From the NCBI GenBank assembly GCA_013399115.1, contig VXAA01001113.1:362301-426300 (forward strand): 64,000 nucleotides of DNA, in the 5' to 3' direction. The stretch comes from Anseranas semipalmata (lineage: Eukaryota > Chordata > Aves > Anseriformes > Anseranatidae). The position numbers and the translations under genes are program-made. Positions 25,777 through 37,370 of this stretch are shown piece after piece. The notes beneath the pieces are model-generated. The model did no database searches. It was not told the origin of the DNA and was given only the letters and a program-made list of their open reading frames with translations. Each line of letters starts with the position of its first letter. Positions within the stretch are counted from its first letter, which is position 1.

Positions 25777-26290
25777 CAGTGCTTGGTAATTAAAAACCTG
25801 TGTCTGGTCAAGTTGCACAAAGAAAAACCCCAAACCTAAACACCCCACATTACCAGAGGAAAACAAAGGCTGCGAGTGTCATAAATAACACAGTAGTTCA
25901 TGAATTATTCAAATCAGAATATACTTCTTGTTGTAAGGAGTTATCTCAGCTAATTATAGTCTATTGCTATCGTTCTCTCCAAAGCTCTGGCATTGATCAC
26001 TGCAGGACATGCCAAATATTTCACTAAAACAAAATATTGCACTCGATACTTTCCTGTTGATAAGCAGGTCTTTCCCTGAGACAGGTCCCTGTTCTTTGGT
26101 GTTTTTTGTTCCTTAGGTCACGGCTAGTAAGAAATGGAAAAGGCCTTTCACTTAATGGACTCATTCATCCCCATTAGTCCAATTGTTCCCCATAGACTAT
26201 TCTCCCCTGCCCAACCTTGGTCTAACTGCCTTGGCACAGAAAGGGCTAACACTTCCACCATTCCAACAAAATAGAGAAAATCCTTATAGG

Positions 26291-26342
26291 ATATATATAT
26301 ATATATATATACATTTAATGTTCAGATTTTTTTTTTTTTTTT
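26291..26342. repeat. (AT)10 microsatellite and poly-T
   Basis: Ten AT units at 26291-26310, then, 16 bases later, sixteen T at 26327-26342. Confidence 0.9.
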
Positions 26343-28135
26343 CAATCTGGAAAGCTCCTCTTTATAAAAGGCTTGCATTCTGGGATGGGAGGAGGATTTA
26401 TGCACATTATAGAGTAAAATCTAGCAGGACATGTGGCTTCCCTGTTGGGTTTTTCCTTCAGATTTCCCCTTGTGCTGCAAGATTGCTGGGTGTGTATAAG
26501 GGTTTACGAGCTGTAGACTATTGGCAAGCACCAGATGTTGACTAGACATGAACTTGGAACCAGAGAATTTCCAGGAATGAGCTCCAGAAAATCAGAAAAT
26601 GTTGAATAACTGTCTGTAAAAGGAGTTTTAATGAGAATATTAATCATGAAATACAAAAAAAAAAAAAAAAGTAAAATAATGTAATAGAAATATTTCATGA
26701 GAGAAATGCAAAGACAGTATTATTTATATAAAATTAACAAACAAGGAGGAAAATTACTGATATCTTTAGAAGGCTGAAGAGGCTGAGGAAGGTTAACAGA
26801 TGGCCAGCCTGGTAGGGGTAAATCTTTCCCAAGCTTCAGATATTAAGTTGCAAGGAACTGAGGGTGTTATTTTACCTGCAAGTGGGAACCTCAGCATGGA
26901 CATGAGTTCAGTGCCAGCAAAACACTGCTCCGGGGTAGAAATCTCCTATTGTCCAGTCTCTGACATAAGATTTACAGTATGTTGTATCATTGCAAACAGT
27001 TGTTGCTTGTCCTTGGTCAGACTAAATCTAACTTTCAGCCTATTTTGAAATATGGATCAATCTGATATTGTTGTATGGTAGAGGTGATAGTTTTTTCCTT
27101 CTATTCTCACTGCTGTTTTTGATTCCTTTTCCCTTGACATCTCCTTTTTGGCCTAGCTTTGGCTAAAAGCCTGAATTTATAAGGCATAAAATTGATATTC
27201 CTAAAACTTACTAAGAAGTCTGCAAAAAGCTATTACTATTATCATTGCTATCTCATGCATAACATCCTGTGTATGAATTTCCTACAGGATCTTTAGATAA
27301 AGTGAAGACTTTTTACATGACTGTACAGTGCCTAATATGGGGTTGCTCCATGATTTAGACTCTTAGACTACCCCAAAGGTCTACTAAGAGGTAGAGAATT
27401 TGTGGGTCTGCTCCAAACTCCTCTGAGTGAAGGAAAAAGCCTCAGTCTGTCTCTGGGCCAGTGTTATTATGGTGTGCTCCACCTCTCACCCCCTTCCACC
27501 CATCCACCTGCCTCCCGGACACTCAAATGACCGCTGGCAAGAGACTCCCAGGTAGTTTGCTGGTGTTCCTGCTGCACGTGGGCATGCAGGGCCTGGTTTT
27601 ACCTGAAAAGTATATTTGGCTCTTCTTATGAGCTTCCAAGATAGCAGGTAGGCAGGTGTAATCTTGAGGGTAAGTGGGGGTCATCCTCACCTGAGAGAAT
27701 AGAAATGGCCTCCTTGGCTTCCCCGACTTAATTCACCAAGCCCTTACTTGCATTTTTTAAGAGGTAGGGGGATTATGAGGTAAACACATCACATCAGATT
27801 CCTTCCAGATTTGAAGTCCAATTATTTCAGGCTAAGAATTCTGTTTATTTCGTAGATATATACTTGTAGTTGCTGGGAATAAAAGGAAAATATCCTCCAA
27901 AAGGAGTGAATGTTTTCCAGATGATTGCAGACAAGATAATCTGAACAGTGAGTGGCTTTTTTGGGTAGAGAGAAATCACTATATTGCAAGAAGAGGAAGA
28001 AAACTGCACATGCATTTTACATGAAGAGGTTATTTGAGAACACGACAGCTATAATGAGCGAGAGATCATCTTGCTTGTGGCTGTACAGAGTGGAGGTCAG
28101 ACAGCTCTGAATTAGCAGAGTCATTAATATTCTAC

Positions 28136-28200
28136 TACAACATAAGGCTGGAAGGGACCTTCTAGGTCATCAAGCCAACCATGTCATATAATCCCCTTTG
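28136..28200 (-). repeat. Decayed CR1 LINE 3' end, antisense
   Basis: The plus strand reads 'ggctggaagggaccttctag' then 'gtcatcaagccaacc'. This follows the antisense CR1 tail, normally 'ggttggaagggacct' then 'gatcatctagtccaacc'. The octamer array is gone and the rest has decayed. The spacing of the two blocks supports the call. Confidence 0.6.
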
Positions 28201-28765
28201 CGGAGAGCTGGTGACATTGGAGGCTAAGCAGTGGAGAAAGTGCTTGTGGAGATACAAAGTATTGGTCACTGACCACGTAGTTAGCAGAAACTAAGGGTGA
28301 GGGTTTTGTTAGGGGACTGAGGGAATTAGGGACCTGACCAAGATGTCTTGGAAATTGCTGGTATTTCTAAAGTAACTTCTGTCTTTCTTGCTGTGTTTGG
28401 GGAAGAGAGGCCTGACTCTCTACTAAGCATCTTGCCTTATTTAATTTGATAAAATAGGGGGAAATATGTTCCTACATGGACCCGTGCAAGTTGCTTGATG
28501 CAGAGCAGAGAAGGACTGATCCTGCCTGCTCTTTGGTAACCTCAGCTCTTCCTAAAAGTGACAGTGCTCAGCACTGTGGAGATCATCTCCTTTGGGGTTG
28601 TTTCGAGCTGTGAAGGACACATAACCTTGACTGTTTCTGAAGCATGAACACAGGAGACTGTAATGGTGTAGCAGGAGCAGGGAATCGAGGTGCCAGGTTT
28701 TCTTCCTGGGAATCCCACTTGATTCATGTCTTAGCTTTGCCTGAGTAGAATTTTAATTGCTCTCT

Positions 28766-28867
28766 CCCTTTGTTCTCATCCATGTAACGTGCTAAGATAA
28801 TTACATTTTTATGTCTCACAGGGATGTTGTGAGGTTTCTCTAAGATTTATCAAGTGTTTGAAGAAGA
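28766..28867 (-). repeat. Old MIR-like SINE fragment, antisense
   Basis: Plus-strand blocks occur in MIR antisense order. 'gttctcatccatgtaa' comes first, then 'taagataattacat', 'tctcacagggatgttgtgag', and 'aagatttatcaagtgtttga'. The third block is the best preserved and matches the MIR right half closely. The left edge is uncertain. Confidence 0.55.
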
Positions 28868-28944
28868 TCTTATGAAGGTAGAGTGTAAGTACCAGAAATT
28901 GCTAACAGTCTTGATGAAGATCCTTCCTTCGAGCAACATAGACA

Positions 28945-29095
28945 AATTCAAGCTGGAACCATGGCAAACATTTTTAGCAGCAAAATTAATTAAATGCTAC
29001 AGCAGCTTCCCAAGGGAAGTGGTACATTTTCTATTGCTCAACATCTGTAAGTCAAAGCTGCCTGTCTTTCTGAAAGGCAGGCTTTAGCTTAACTA
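28945..29095 (+). repeat. Ancient CR1-like LINE fragment (end of ORF2)
   Basis: The plus-strand translation keeps the skeleton of the CR1 ORF2 C-terminus. 'FPREVV' at about 29008-29026 stands where younger copies have 'LPREVV', and 'KSKLPVFLKG' stands where they have 'FKSRLDVFLKD'. At the nucleotide level 'ttcccaagggaagtggtaca' and 'ctgcctgtctttctgaaag' align in the correct order. Unlike the two CR1 copies at 12425 and 40160 it lacks the octamer tail and is much more diverged. It lies directly after the antisense MIR fragment. Chance similarity is unlikely given two ordered blocks. Confidence 0.55.
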
Positions 29096-29105
29096 TAAGA
29101 TATTT

Positions 29106-30867
29106 GGTTTGGTGGTAGTTATGATGATCCTGTGGAGTTACAAACTTGCTGCCCTGCCCTCTCTCTGAATGTTTTCATCTGGGAAGGAGGGAATCTCCAG
29201 CAGACTTTGCTGCCATTGACAGCTTCACCAGGTCCCCTCCCCATTGTGTTGTCCTTGTTTCCTCAACTAAGTTTCCATCCACCTGTAACATCAGTTCCTA
29301 AGTAGTGTCATCTTATTTGGGGTCATAATGGCTATTCTGGAAGCCACCGTGCTGTCACTTCTTTCATACTCTTAGATAGCAAATAGCTTTCACTGTTTTT
29401 TTTTGTTTGTTTGTTTTTCTTCTACCTCTGTTTCAGTAGGGATTGTGTTGAAGAAATTCTGTCTCATGTCAGAGACCATCCAAGTGACCCTATTGTCTAG
29501 TATAGTCAGTGCTAGAAATAAAAGCAGAGCCCAAGTGTCTGAAGTACATGTGAAGGGGTTCTGTCACTATACTTGCCTTCACCCTCTTTATTCCAAATGC
29601 TGTTATGCCAACAGTGCAGAATTCTTTTTCCTATTTATACATAGACCCTCAACACCAGGTAAAAGAATAGTTTCTACAGAAAATAGAATCTACATGTGGT
29701 GCTCTCATCCTCTCTGTTAAAGAGGTTAGACCACCTTGTTGCGCTGCAAAAGCAAAAAACGCTCCGTTTTCTAAAATACCCACAATGCTGCTCAAAGACC
29801 AAGCATGATTTGCTGCTTATGACGAATTTGCAAAGGCAAGTTATACCTACAAAACTCTGTACTCAAGAGCAGCATTTGAGTAACAAACTGATGGTTAGTG
29901 TTTTATAATACGATGGATGAAGCTAAGTTTTAGGAAAGAAGACATTTTGTAAACAACCACCAAGCTATTCCTACTACTATTTTAAAGGGTTTTATAACAT
30001 GAACTCTGATGAAAAAGAGTTGAGAGGTGACCTTTGTGCTAGAAGGTGGGGAAAGAAAAGCACTTCATTGAAAAGACCATGTTTGAAAAAATCATTTGAT
30101 AGTGATGACACAGTAACTGCTACTGTAAATACAATTTTCTCTATTTTTAAAGAGCCATTTGGTTTCCAGACACACAATTCAACTTTGTGCTAACTGGCAG
30201 CTTTGGTGTTTAAAAATGGATTGTGTCGAGACAATATAATACCCAGAGGCAAATGTGCTGTTGGGAAAGAGCTGTACAGGTTTATATTAGAGTGGCTGTC
30301 AGGAGGCAGAACAAGGGCAATCTTAGATCTTGCCAACACACTAAGTTGGAGTTTGCAAAAGTCATCTTCCATCTTGTGGCTACATGGACTTTCAAAAATA
30401 CTGGAGCTTGAAGGATGGACCCTCTTGTCCATATTTCCATTATGTTCAGGCAAGTCTTCTGGGAGCTGAGCATTCAAGCAACTGGGCTAATTTTAGACTG
30501 GGATACTTTTTTGCCTGGAAAGGTTTGCTAATGTATACCAAATAAAGGTGTTTTAAAGATGTTTCAGGGCTCTGTTGCCTTCTCCCAGAATATTCACCAG
30601 CAAAAGACAATTCTTCATTTTAAAAGCACATTTTTTGTCATGTGGTGCCAGAACTGTACATAGCTTTAGGTGTTAAGGTGCCTCTTGGACACCCGAATAG
30701 GTGATAGATACTTGTATGCATCTGACTCCCATATTTTGAAAAACTGAAGTCATATTTCTCCCTTTCATGTATTGGTTGATTTTCGAAATACCTCTAAGTG
30801 AAGGGAAATCCTTGCTGCTGGGCAGTACAGAGAATAGAAGACCCCCAAGGCTTCTCTACAAAGAAAC
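29106..30867. other. Unique non-coding DNA, no gene seen
   Basis: Contains a TTTG-type run near 29397-29418. Open frames up to 105 codons have no recognisable features. Confidence 0.4.
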
Positions 30868-31000
30868 ATTTTAAAGCCAGAAGGGAACATGATGATCTGC
30901 CATCTGTGTGGAGCAAACCAGAGAGCTTCACTCAGCTGTTTCTGAAACAGTCCCCTAACTCAGGCTGAGCAGGAGAATTAGCTCCAGTCTCAGTTTAATG
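30868..31000 (-). repeat. Ancient CR1-like LINE 3' region, antisense
   Basis: The plus strand reads 'aaagccagaagggaacatga' with 'tgatct', then 'gagcaaaccagagagcttca' and 'ctcagctgtttctg'. This is the order seen in antisense copies of old tetrapod CR1 elements (aggccagaagggaccat ... atcatct ... ccagagaacttcacccag). Roughly 130 bases survive. The exact subfamily was not determined. Confidence 0.5.
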
Positions 31001-33399
31001 TTTCCTAGAGACAGAGAAGCTGCTGCCCCTTCTGCGATTAGTTACCACAGTTTAGAGTACACACACACACTTTGATTTTCCTCTCTAAATTCCTATCTGT
31101 GTTCATATCATTCACTAATATCAGGTTTTATCTATGTAGCACCCACAGAAGGGGTAGATGAAGGTGTTAGGTGGCAGATATTACCTTTGTGACAACCTGC
31201 TTTTCATATCACCTAGACAAACCACACATTTACTTTTTGCACTGTCAACAGTGGAAATACCCATGCTCTCTCTTTTCTTTGTCTATAGGCTTTTCTATTA
31301 GAGACAAAGCCACCTTCATCCCTTCTCTCCTTGGGCTCCCTCCAGCCATCTGCAGTTACTCTCTGCATCATAGATACCATTCCATTTCTTGGGTAGCAAA
31401 AAAGTGAGTTTTGTTCATTTTCAGTGATATTTTTTTACCTCCATAAATGAATGTCTAAGAAGGAAAGGGGAAGGAACCACCTGTCTCACCTTTGTGATAG
31501 TCAGGTTGATCATCCTGTTTCATGGCCTGTGAGGCTGTGAAGAAAGACTTTCTGGAGCTTTCTGGAGTAAAGATGTATTGCACAGTCATCTTCAATTCCA
31601 GCAGAAGAGATTCAGTGGCTTAGATGGTCTTTCCAGACCTTTGTGTGAGGCTCTACCTCCAGTTTTTCGTCTTTAAAGCAGCCTGTCCACTCACTTATTT
31701 CTAAACTTGTGTATTTTGATCATCTCCTCAATTTTTTTCTGACCATTCTTTGTGACTGTCATGGACTGGCTGCCAGCAGCCTGCTTTCTTCCAACTGCTT
31801 CCTCTATGTTTTTTGCCCCTCAAAAGAGAAAAACAGATGTTCCTAGGTGTGTGTCCGTTTGCTCATTTTGCTTTGAGAGCAGTCCCCATCACAATATGCA
31901 GTCAGACATCTCATTTCGACATGGCTTTGCTGTCATGCAGGGCAAAGGACATCTAACCTCCGTCCATTACAGCAACAAGAAGATTGTGCAGAATGCAGAC
32001 TTGATGCTGGGAGACGGGAACCTTGTTAATTAAAATGTCAGTGACTCAAATCCCCTTAAGGTGAGAGAGCTGCATTTTTTATTACCATTGCTGATAATGA
32101 TACAGTCAGCTTGTACCTTGTAGAGGCATAATGCATTTCATTTATCCTGACAAGGCCTGCCCACTTTGCACACTTTCTCTGTGCAACAAACATACGACTT
32201 TTCAAAAGTATCAGGAAGTAAGGCTAGAGATAGAAAGGAAAAGGAAAATAAAAGGCAGTGGTTTTGGTTTTCCATCCTGTTAGACTAATGCTATTCTCTA
32301 TCATTCTCCAAATCTTGAACATGATATTGGAAGGTAACATCACGCCTGTTGGAGGGGAGGAACAGCCTAGAAGGAAATGGAGGTGAAGCCAAGCAGGAAG
32401 AGAGGTGAAACTAGGAAAATGTTAAGATAACTTAAGTCATAAGTCACTCTTTTTAAACCAGTCCTGGAGAAGTTATGACTTGAATGGTCTGCTGAAAAAC
32501 CTCACTCCTTAATCACCTCTTGCATAATTGGAGTTATCTACTCCTCTGCCCTGCTTCCACCCTATTAACTTCACTGACTGTTGTAAACCTGCCCTCCTTC
32601 TCTTTATAGAGGATGGAGGAAAGGGCTGTAAAGGCTAAGACTTAAAAAAGTATCACGGAAAGGTTTAAAAGCTGTGGCTAAAACTGTACCCCACTTCATT
32701 AGGTACTTTACAAATACATAAGGCCATCTCAATTACTTATTTAGAGCATCAAGCCTTCACTGAAATAGTGCTAATGAGATATGAGCCATATTTTGTCTCT
32801 GCTTTGCTGAAGACAAGCAATAGACAATGTGTCCACAGCTTCTTGGGTATAAAGCGTTCAGACCTTTTTCCTTCTAGCTTGATAGCATAACCAGGAGACA
32901 ACACTGCTTTCACAGCTACTTAAGCACCTGTGAGATCCCCATGTAGCAGTAAGCATGTGCTTCAAAAGCTGCAGTGAATGCAAGCTCAGCTTCGAGGTAA
33001 TGGGCCTTTTCAGGCCTTGAGATACACAATATTTCTGTCAGGACAGCATCTATGAGTCAGGCTCGAGCAATTCTGATTCCACCTGGGAGTCGTTCCCACA
33101 AAGGCCAGCCAAGTCATTAACAGTCTATGACTAATTGCCTGTTGTAAGATGGGCGTAAAGCAACTTCCCTTTGAGACAGAGCTCAGCTTGAGCCCCGTTG
33201 CTGGTTTCTCATTGTGGTACACTTAGCTGGGATTTATATGCCATCTTGATGCTGTCATTCATGATAGTTTTGGTCATAGGATGGACCAGGAGAAGGTCTG
33301 CTTAAAAGCCTCGTCTTTCCATGACCTGTTCCATTCCCTCGGTGAGCAATGTACAGCATGAGATCCAGGTGAAGCAGCCAGCAGCCCTTACACACGCCT
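31001..33399. other. Unique non-coding DNA, no gene seen
   Basis: An (AC)6 run is at 31059-31070. Parts of 32000-32160 and 32680-32840 are rich in TAAT-type homeodomain cores, but no specific element could be defined by eye. Confidence 0.35.
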
Positions 33400-33660
33400 G
33401 CCATTGCATCTCCGCACGTGCAAGAATCCCATTAGCATCGTCTCACCGTTGCTAGGAGATGACATTGTCTCGGGCTGCGCCAAAGCGTGACTCAGCCGCC
33501 TGTAGTAGTGGCTGTTGTTATTGTGCCAGAGGAGGCATCAGCTGCAGGCTGGGGAGGTGAGTCCGACCAGCTGAGCGAATATGAGGAAGGAGAGGTCGAC
33601 GGGGCTGTGCTGAGGAGCAAGAGGGGATTTTTAGGAGTTAAAGCTCCCGGTTCCAGAAGT
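33400..33660 (+). promoter_or_regulatory. Small CpG-rich patch, candidate cryptic promoter or first exon
   Basis: About 13 CpG occur in 250 bases, a density near random expectation and several times the local background. It contains a palindromic E-box, gcacgtgc, at 33414-33421 (USF/MYC or clock-type factors). There is a GTTGCTAGG half-site at 33448-33456 resembling RFX sites, and an AP-1/MAF-like TGACTCAGC at 33488-33496. Downstream, GGGGAG followed by GTGAGT at 33551-33562 matches the consensus vertebrate 5' splice site, with the exon ending at 33556. An ATG at 33487 opens a 75-codon frame rich in acidic residues after the donor, which is not recognisable. A short first exon with a promoter just upstream would fit, and so would a poised enhancer. 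Strand is inferred only from the donor. Confidence 0.3.
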
Positions 33661-35538
33661 ACCTGTGAGCATTTCAGCACTGGCCAGCACAGAGCAAAGA
33701 GGATAACCCATTAAGTCCTGTACGGATCAGCTCACACTTTGGGAGCATCTCGGACCTGTTAGCGTAGCTTACCCAAGCAAGAATAAACTAACTATAAGGC
33801 TACACCATCTCCGGGCTTAGCCACTTTCTTGCTATGCATTGTGTGCATGGACAGAGTGGATGTACTTTCCACTGAAATTTAGTGGGATTATAATTATTAA
33901 CTCTAGTTATTTGGGGGAAAAGTATCTATCCAATATTTAGTATTACTAGTATTTTCTAGTGAATAGCTCTGTAAGGCTTAGACTTAAACCAAAGGAGGAG
34001 AGGTGGTAATAATGTCAAAACCCCTCAAAATCTAAGATCTCATATGACTATTTACTCAGATTTTTTTAAAAACAGCAGATATCTGATTATCCTAATCTAG
34101 GCTCTGTTATTAACCCCTTTTGTGCTAGAAATGTACAGTGCATGGGGCATTTACTCTTTCTGTCAGGTGAGTGAGGCTTGAAGAAACTACTGCAGTTTGA
34201 ACAAACAGTAATAAGCAGTGATTACTTCACTGGACGGGAGAACAGACTCTGAAAGGGAAGAGAATTAACATGAACTGATTTTTACGCTCACACGAGAGCG
34301 CTTCTGACAGCAGGGCTCTCGTACACTGCCTGACAAGGAGCAGAAGCAGCAATCTGTGACTGCTCTGACCGATATTGCCTGCCAGCATGGCATCCCAAAT
34401 AGCTCTTCTTCCTTTTTGTAATGGATGTGGCTTTGAAAAAAAAATGCATTCACCAAGGAACAAATAATTGAATAAGTGAAAACAACTAATAAATGTGCTG
34501 AAATCCTAATCTCTCATTAGGGAAAAATACAAATTGTATCGGATCATTACCTGAAGCTGACTACTCACTAACTTCTACCTTGGGACCCACATTTCAGTGT
34601 GGACAGACAAAACACTGGAAAATGAACACTTGGGCAGTCTTTTCTGGCCTGGAATGGGTAGATAAAATGAGCTCTTGCTACAAATCTTGTCTTCTTGGTC
34701 TCCTCTGGTTTTTATTCACAGCTTGGTCTTATATGCATGGCATCAACAGGGGACTTTTCACAAGGTTTGTCCAAAAATGTCTTGACTTGAGATCTTCCTG
34801 ATAGCAGAAAGAGGTGTTTTGTAGTGGATGTAATATTACCAGGAATCCAGTCTTTGTGACAGAATAACAGAGCCTAATTTTCCTGCTTCTGCATCACAGC
34901 TTGCTCTAGGAGAGATGCATATTCCCTGCAGCAGTGGAGCAACCTCTGTAGAAAGCCATTGGTGTTTTTGGACTGCTGCCTCATCTCCCTGCTGGAGAGT
35001 TTCTCTCCTGGCCTTTAAATTGTTCCTCTCGATGTGGGTTAGCTTCTGATGGATAGCGCTGCCATGGATATGGATCTGCTCTTCCTGCTGAGTTGATGGG
35101 TGACAGTATTTAGGGTTTGGGTTACCTGCGAAATGTTTTGCTCAGGATGCTGTCAGATTAGTATTAACTGTCAGACAAATGATAGAGGTCTTTCCATAAT
35201 GACCCTGACAGCATTCTTCCGGGTTCTCCCTTTACATGACACCAATACTAAGACAAAGCATTTAAATCCTTGTATATGCAATACGCTCAGCTGTACTACC
35301 TGCACCAGAGGAAGCAAATCAGACCTTTAGGCTATCTGAATTGATGAGAGATGTAAAGATGAGCTAGGTCCAAGATCGACCATCTCTAAAGAGGAAATAG
35401 AGGCCAAAGCACCACAATAGCTCTGACTTCTACAAATAGCTGCTTTATACCTGATACTTTCTTTTTCTGCCCAAGACCTCCTTAAGGGGTGAAATGTCTT
35501 CTGTGTCTGTTGCAGGGCTTTGTTCAGGATGAATCCTC
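33661..35538. other. Unique non-coding DNA, no gene seen
   Basis: Ordinary AT-leaning sequence with no recognisable transposon or RNA gene. An antisense frame at 34227-34463 looks random. Confidence 0.4.
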
Positions 35539-35800
35539 CTCCCTCCCCAGCCTCCCCGAATGACTCAATAATTACTTTAACTGATTCAACGCTCCCCCTC
35601 AACCTCCAACCACCCCCCTCACCACCATTCAACTTTAACACAAGACCACACTGTTTCTCGGTTTCCAATGCGCCCAAAGCTATTCAAGCCACTTGTTCCT
35701 CTCTGAATGGAGCTGACAGAGCTGCTTTTGTACAGAGGCAATTTTGGATTTAATTGGAGGCTTACTGGGGGCAGGGCTGGAGTGGAGGGGGGAGGGAATG
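35539..35800. promoter_or_regulatory. C-rich tract with AP-1 and homeodomain-type sites
   Basis: A pyrimidine- and C-rich stretch at 35539-35635 carries a perfect AP-1 site, TGACTCA, at 35561-35567. It sits directly beside 'ataattac', a homeodomain-type core. A 'taattgg' core follows at 35751-35757. Several transcription-factor cores in a compositionally distinct island can mark an enhancer. This is motif inspection only and each core is common by chance. Confidence 0.18.
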
Positions 35801-37059
35801 GGGTCACTAGGTCAGTGTTTTGGAAAGATCACGTCCAAGGAGAGTCCAAGGAGAAAAATGAGTGTGGGTTAGATGTCTGGGAAGAGGTTTTGCATGTGTG
35901 TGTGTACATAAGGGAAATGCTCCCCATTTTCTAGAAATGATTATGATACCTAACTGGAATCAGAAAGCAAATCAGGTCAGGTCCAGGGCAAACAGCTTTA
36001 ACAGCCATTTTGAATCTATAATGACAGATCCCAGGGTCCTTTCTGCAAGGATCACAGGATAATTCAAGCTGTGGTGAAGGAGGTCTGATGTCAGAAAGGT
36101 CACTTGCTGCAGTCCGTCCCCTCGGGTCAGCCATTCATCATGCACATTAAAGGAGCTTCACTAAATTCCCTCCTCCAGTTCTGCATCCCTCCCTGGAGAT
36201 AAGTTCAGCTTCAGCCCTGTCTATACCACTTATGGGTCCTGGCTCATACCAGCACTCTAAATGCAACACAAGAAGGGAAGACCTTTTTTTCTGGTGAGGA
36301 ACATGGTAAGTCACTCCATGCTTTGAACCAGTGTAGTGTCACTGTGCAAGGGGACCACAGGTCATAATCCACATGAAAAATGGACATCAGTGAGTAACAT
36401 AAAAGCAGTGTGACTTTCCTACTTAATTGCTCAGGTTCTTTTTGGTCCTCCTCATTTTCACACTTGACTATAAAAACATAAGGTAAACTGGAAAGCATTG
36501 GATTGATTGTGTTGCAGAAAAAAACAATATAATCCTGGCAGAGCTAGACCGCAGACCAACAGAGATTCAGTGAAGATGTGCAAAAAGAAATCTTTCTTTT
36601 CCTTTGACTCAACAGCCAAATGTGCATGGCTGGAGATACATTAGGTAAGACTACTTTGAGTGGCTTAAAAAGTTCCCCCTCCCGGTCCCTGCCAATCCAC
36701 CTCTGTCCACATCACCTGGAGGTCCCCTCCCCTCAACAGAGGGGTTAATGGTCCTGATCCCTACTTGTCCTTTGCCTGAAAGACATCAGAGTGATGGCTT
36801 TCAATTTGCTGACATAACTGACTTCATTTTTAAAGCAAATGGAAACTCCAAGACAGGTGGCTGCCCTGTATCAGTAGTAGGACCTCTTAAACTCCTCCGG
36901 CGGAATGACAAGTGTGGAGCTGACAGTGCCCTTGTACTGCTCTGAGACAGACACCTGCTGGAAGTGTGTGCTGGGGGGAGGGGGGGGTGATACATAATTT
37001 AGAAGCAAAGCAGCAATTGTGCTATTATCCTGAGGATGCACTTCAAAACCTGACATCTC
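35801..37059. other. Unique non-coding DNA, with one long G run
   Basis: No gene seen. The G tract at 36973-36987 is six G, one A, then eight G. It could fold as a G-quadruplex on the plus strand. Confidence 0.4.
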
Positions 37060-37370
37060 CAGCCAGCTGCTCTGCGGAGGAGCAGACGGATGTTACTCAA
37101 ATGGGATGACCAGGAGAAGTGCCTGTTTTTTTCTGGGATGGTCTCAGCTGAGTGAACAGAAATGGTGAGAAGCTGTTTAGTCAAGCTTGTTACACCCCTG
37201 AGAATTACATTTCCACCCAGCATCACATCTTTTCTCTGTTTCTTTCACTTACGAGCCTCCGGCTGCACGTCCCTCTGGGATGCCTCCGATGCCATTTCAC
37301 ATCATCCCTACGGGCCCCAGATCACAGCTTCCTCTGGGGGAGCGAGGAGAGGTGTTTAAGGATGTCGGAG
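37060..37370. other. CpG-rich patch
   Basis: About seven CpG fall in 37250-37370 and more in 37070-37095, giving local CpG near random expectation against a depleted background. No splice signal or TATA element stood out. It may be a small regulatory patch or a residue of higher GC. Confidence 0.3.

Larger units (their letters stand above)
23501..28135. other. Unique DNA rich in homopolymer tracts
   Basis: No gene was seen. This stretch carries several T or A tracts and microsatellites: T at 24207-24228, TG-rich at 24491-24529, T at 25717-25733 then ATTT units, (AT)10 at 26291-26310, T at 26327-26342, and A at 26655-26670. The open frames crossing these tracts are low-complexity artefacts. 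Confidence 0.45.

Noticed and set aside
31621..31665. Phrase 'tagatggtctttccagacct' as a CR1 tail
   Set aside because: A single block without the adjoining conserved parts or octamers.
33487..33714. 75-codon ORF starting in the CpG-rich patch
   Set aside because: It runs straight through the splice-donor-like site, its composition follows local GC, and no family is recognised.
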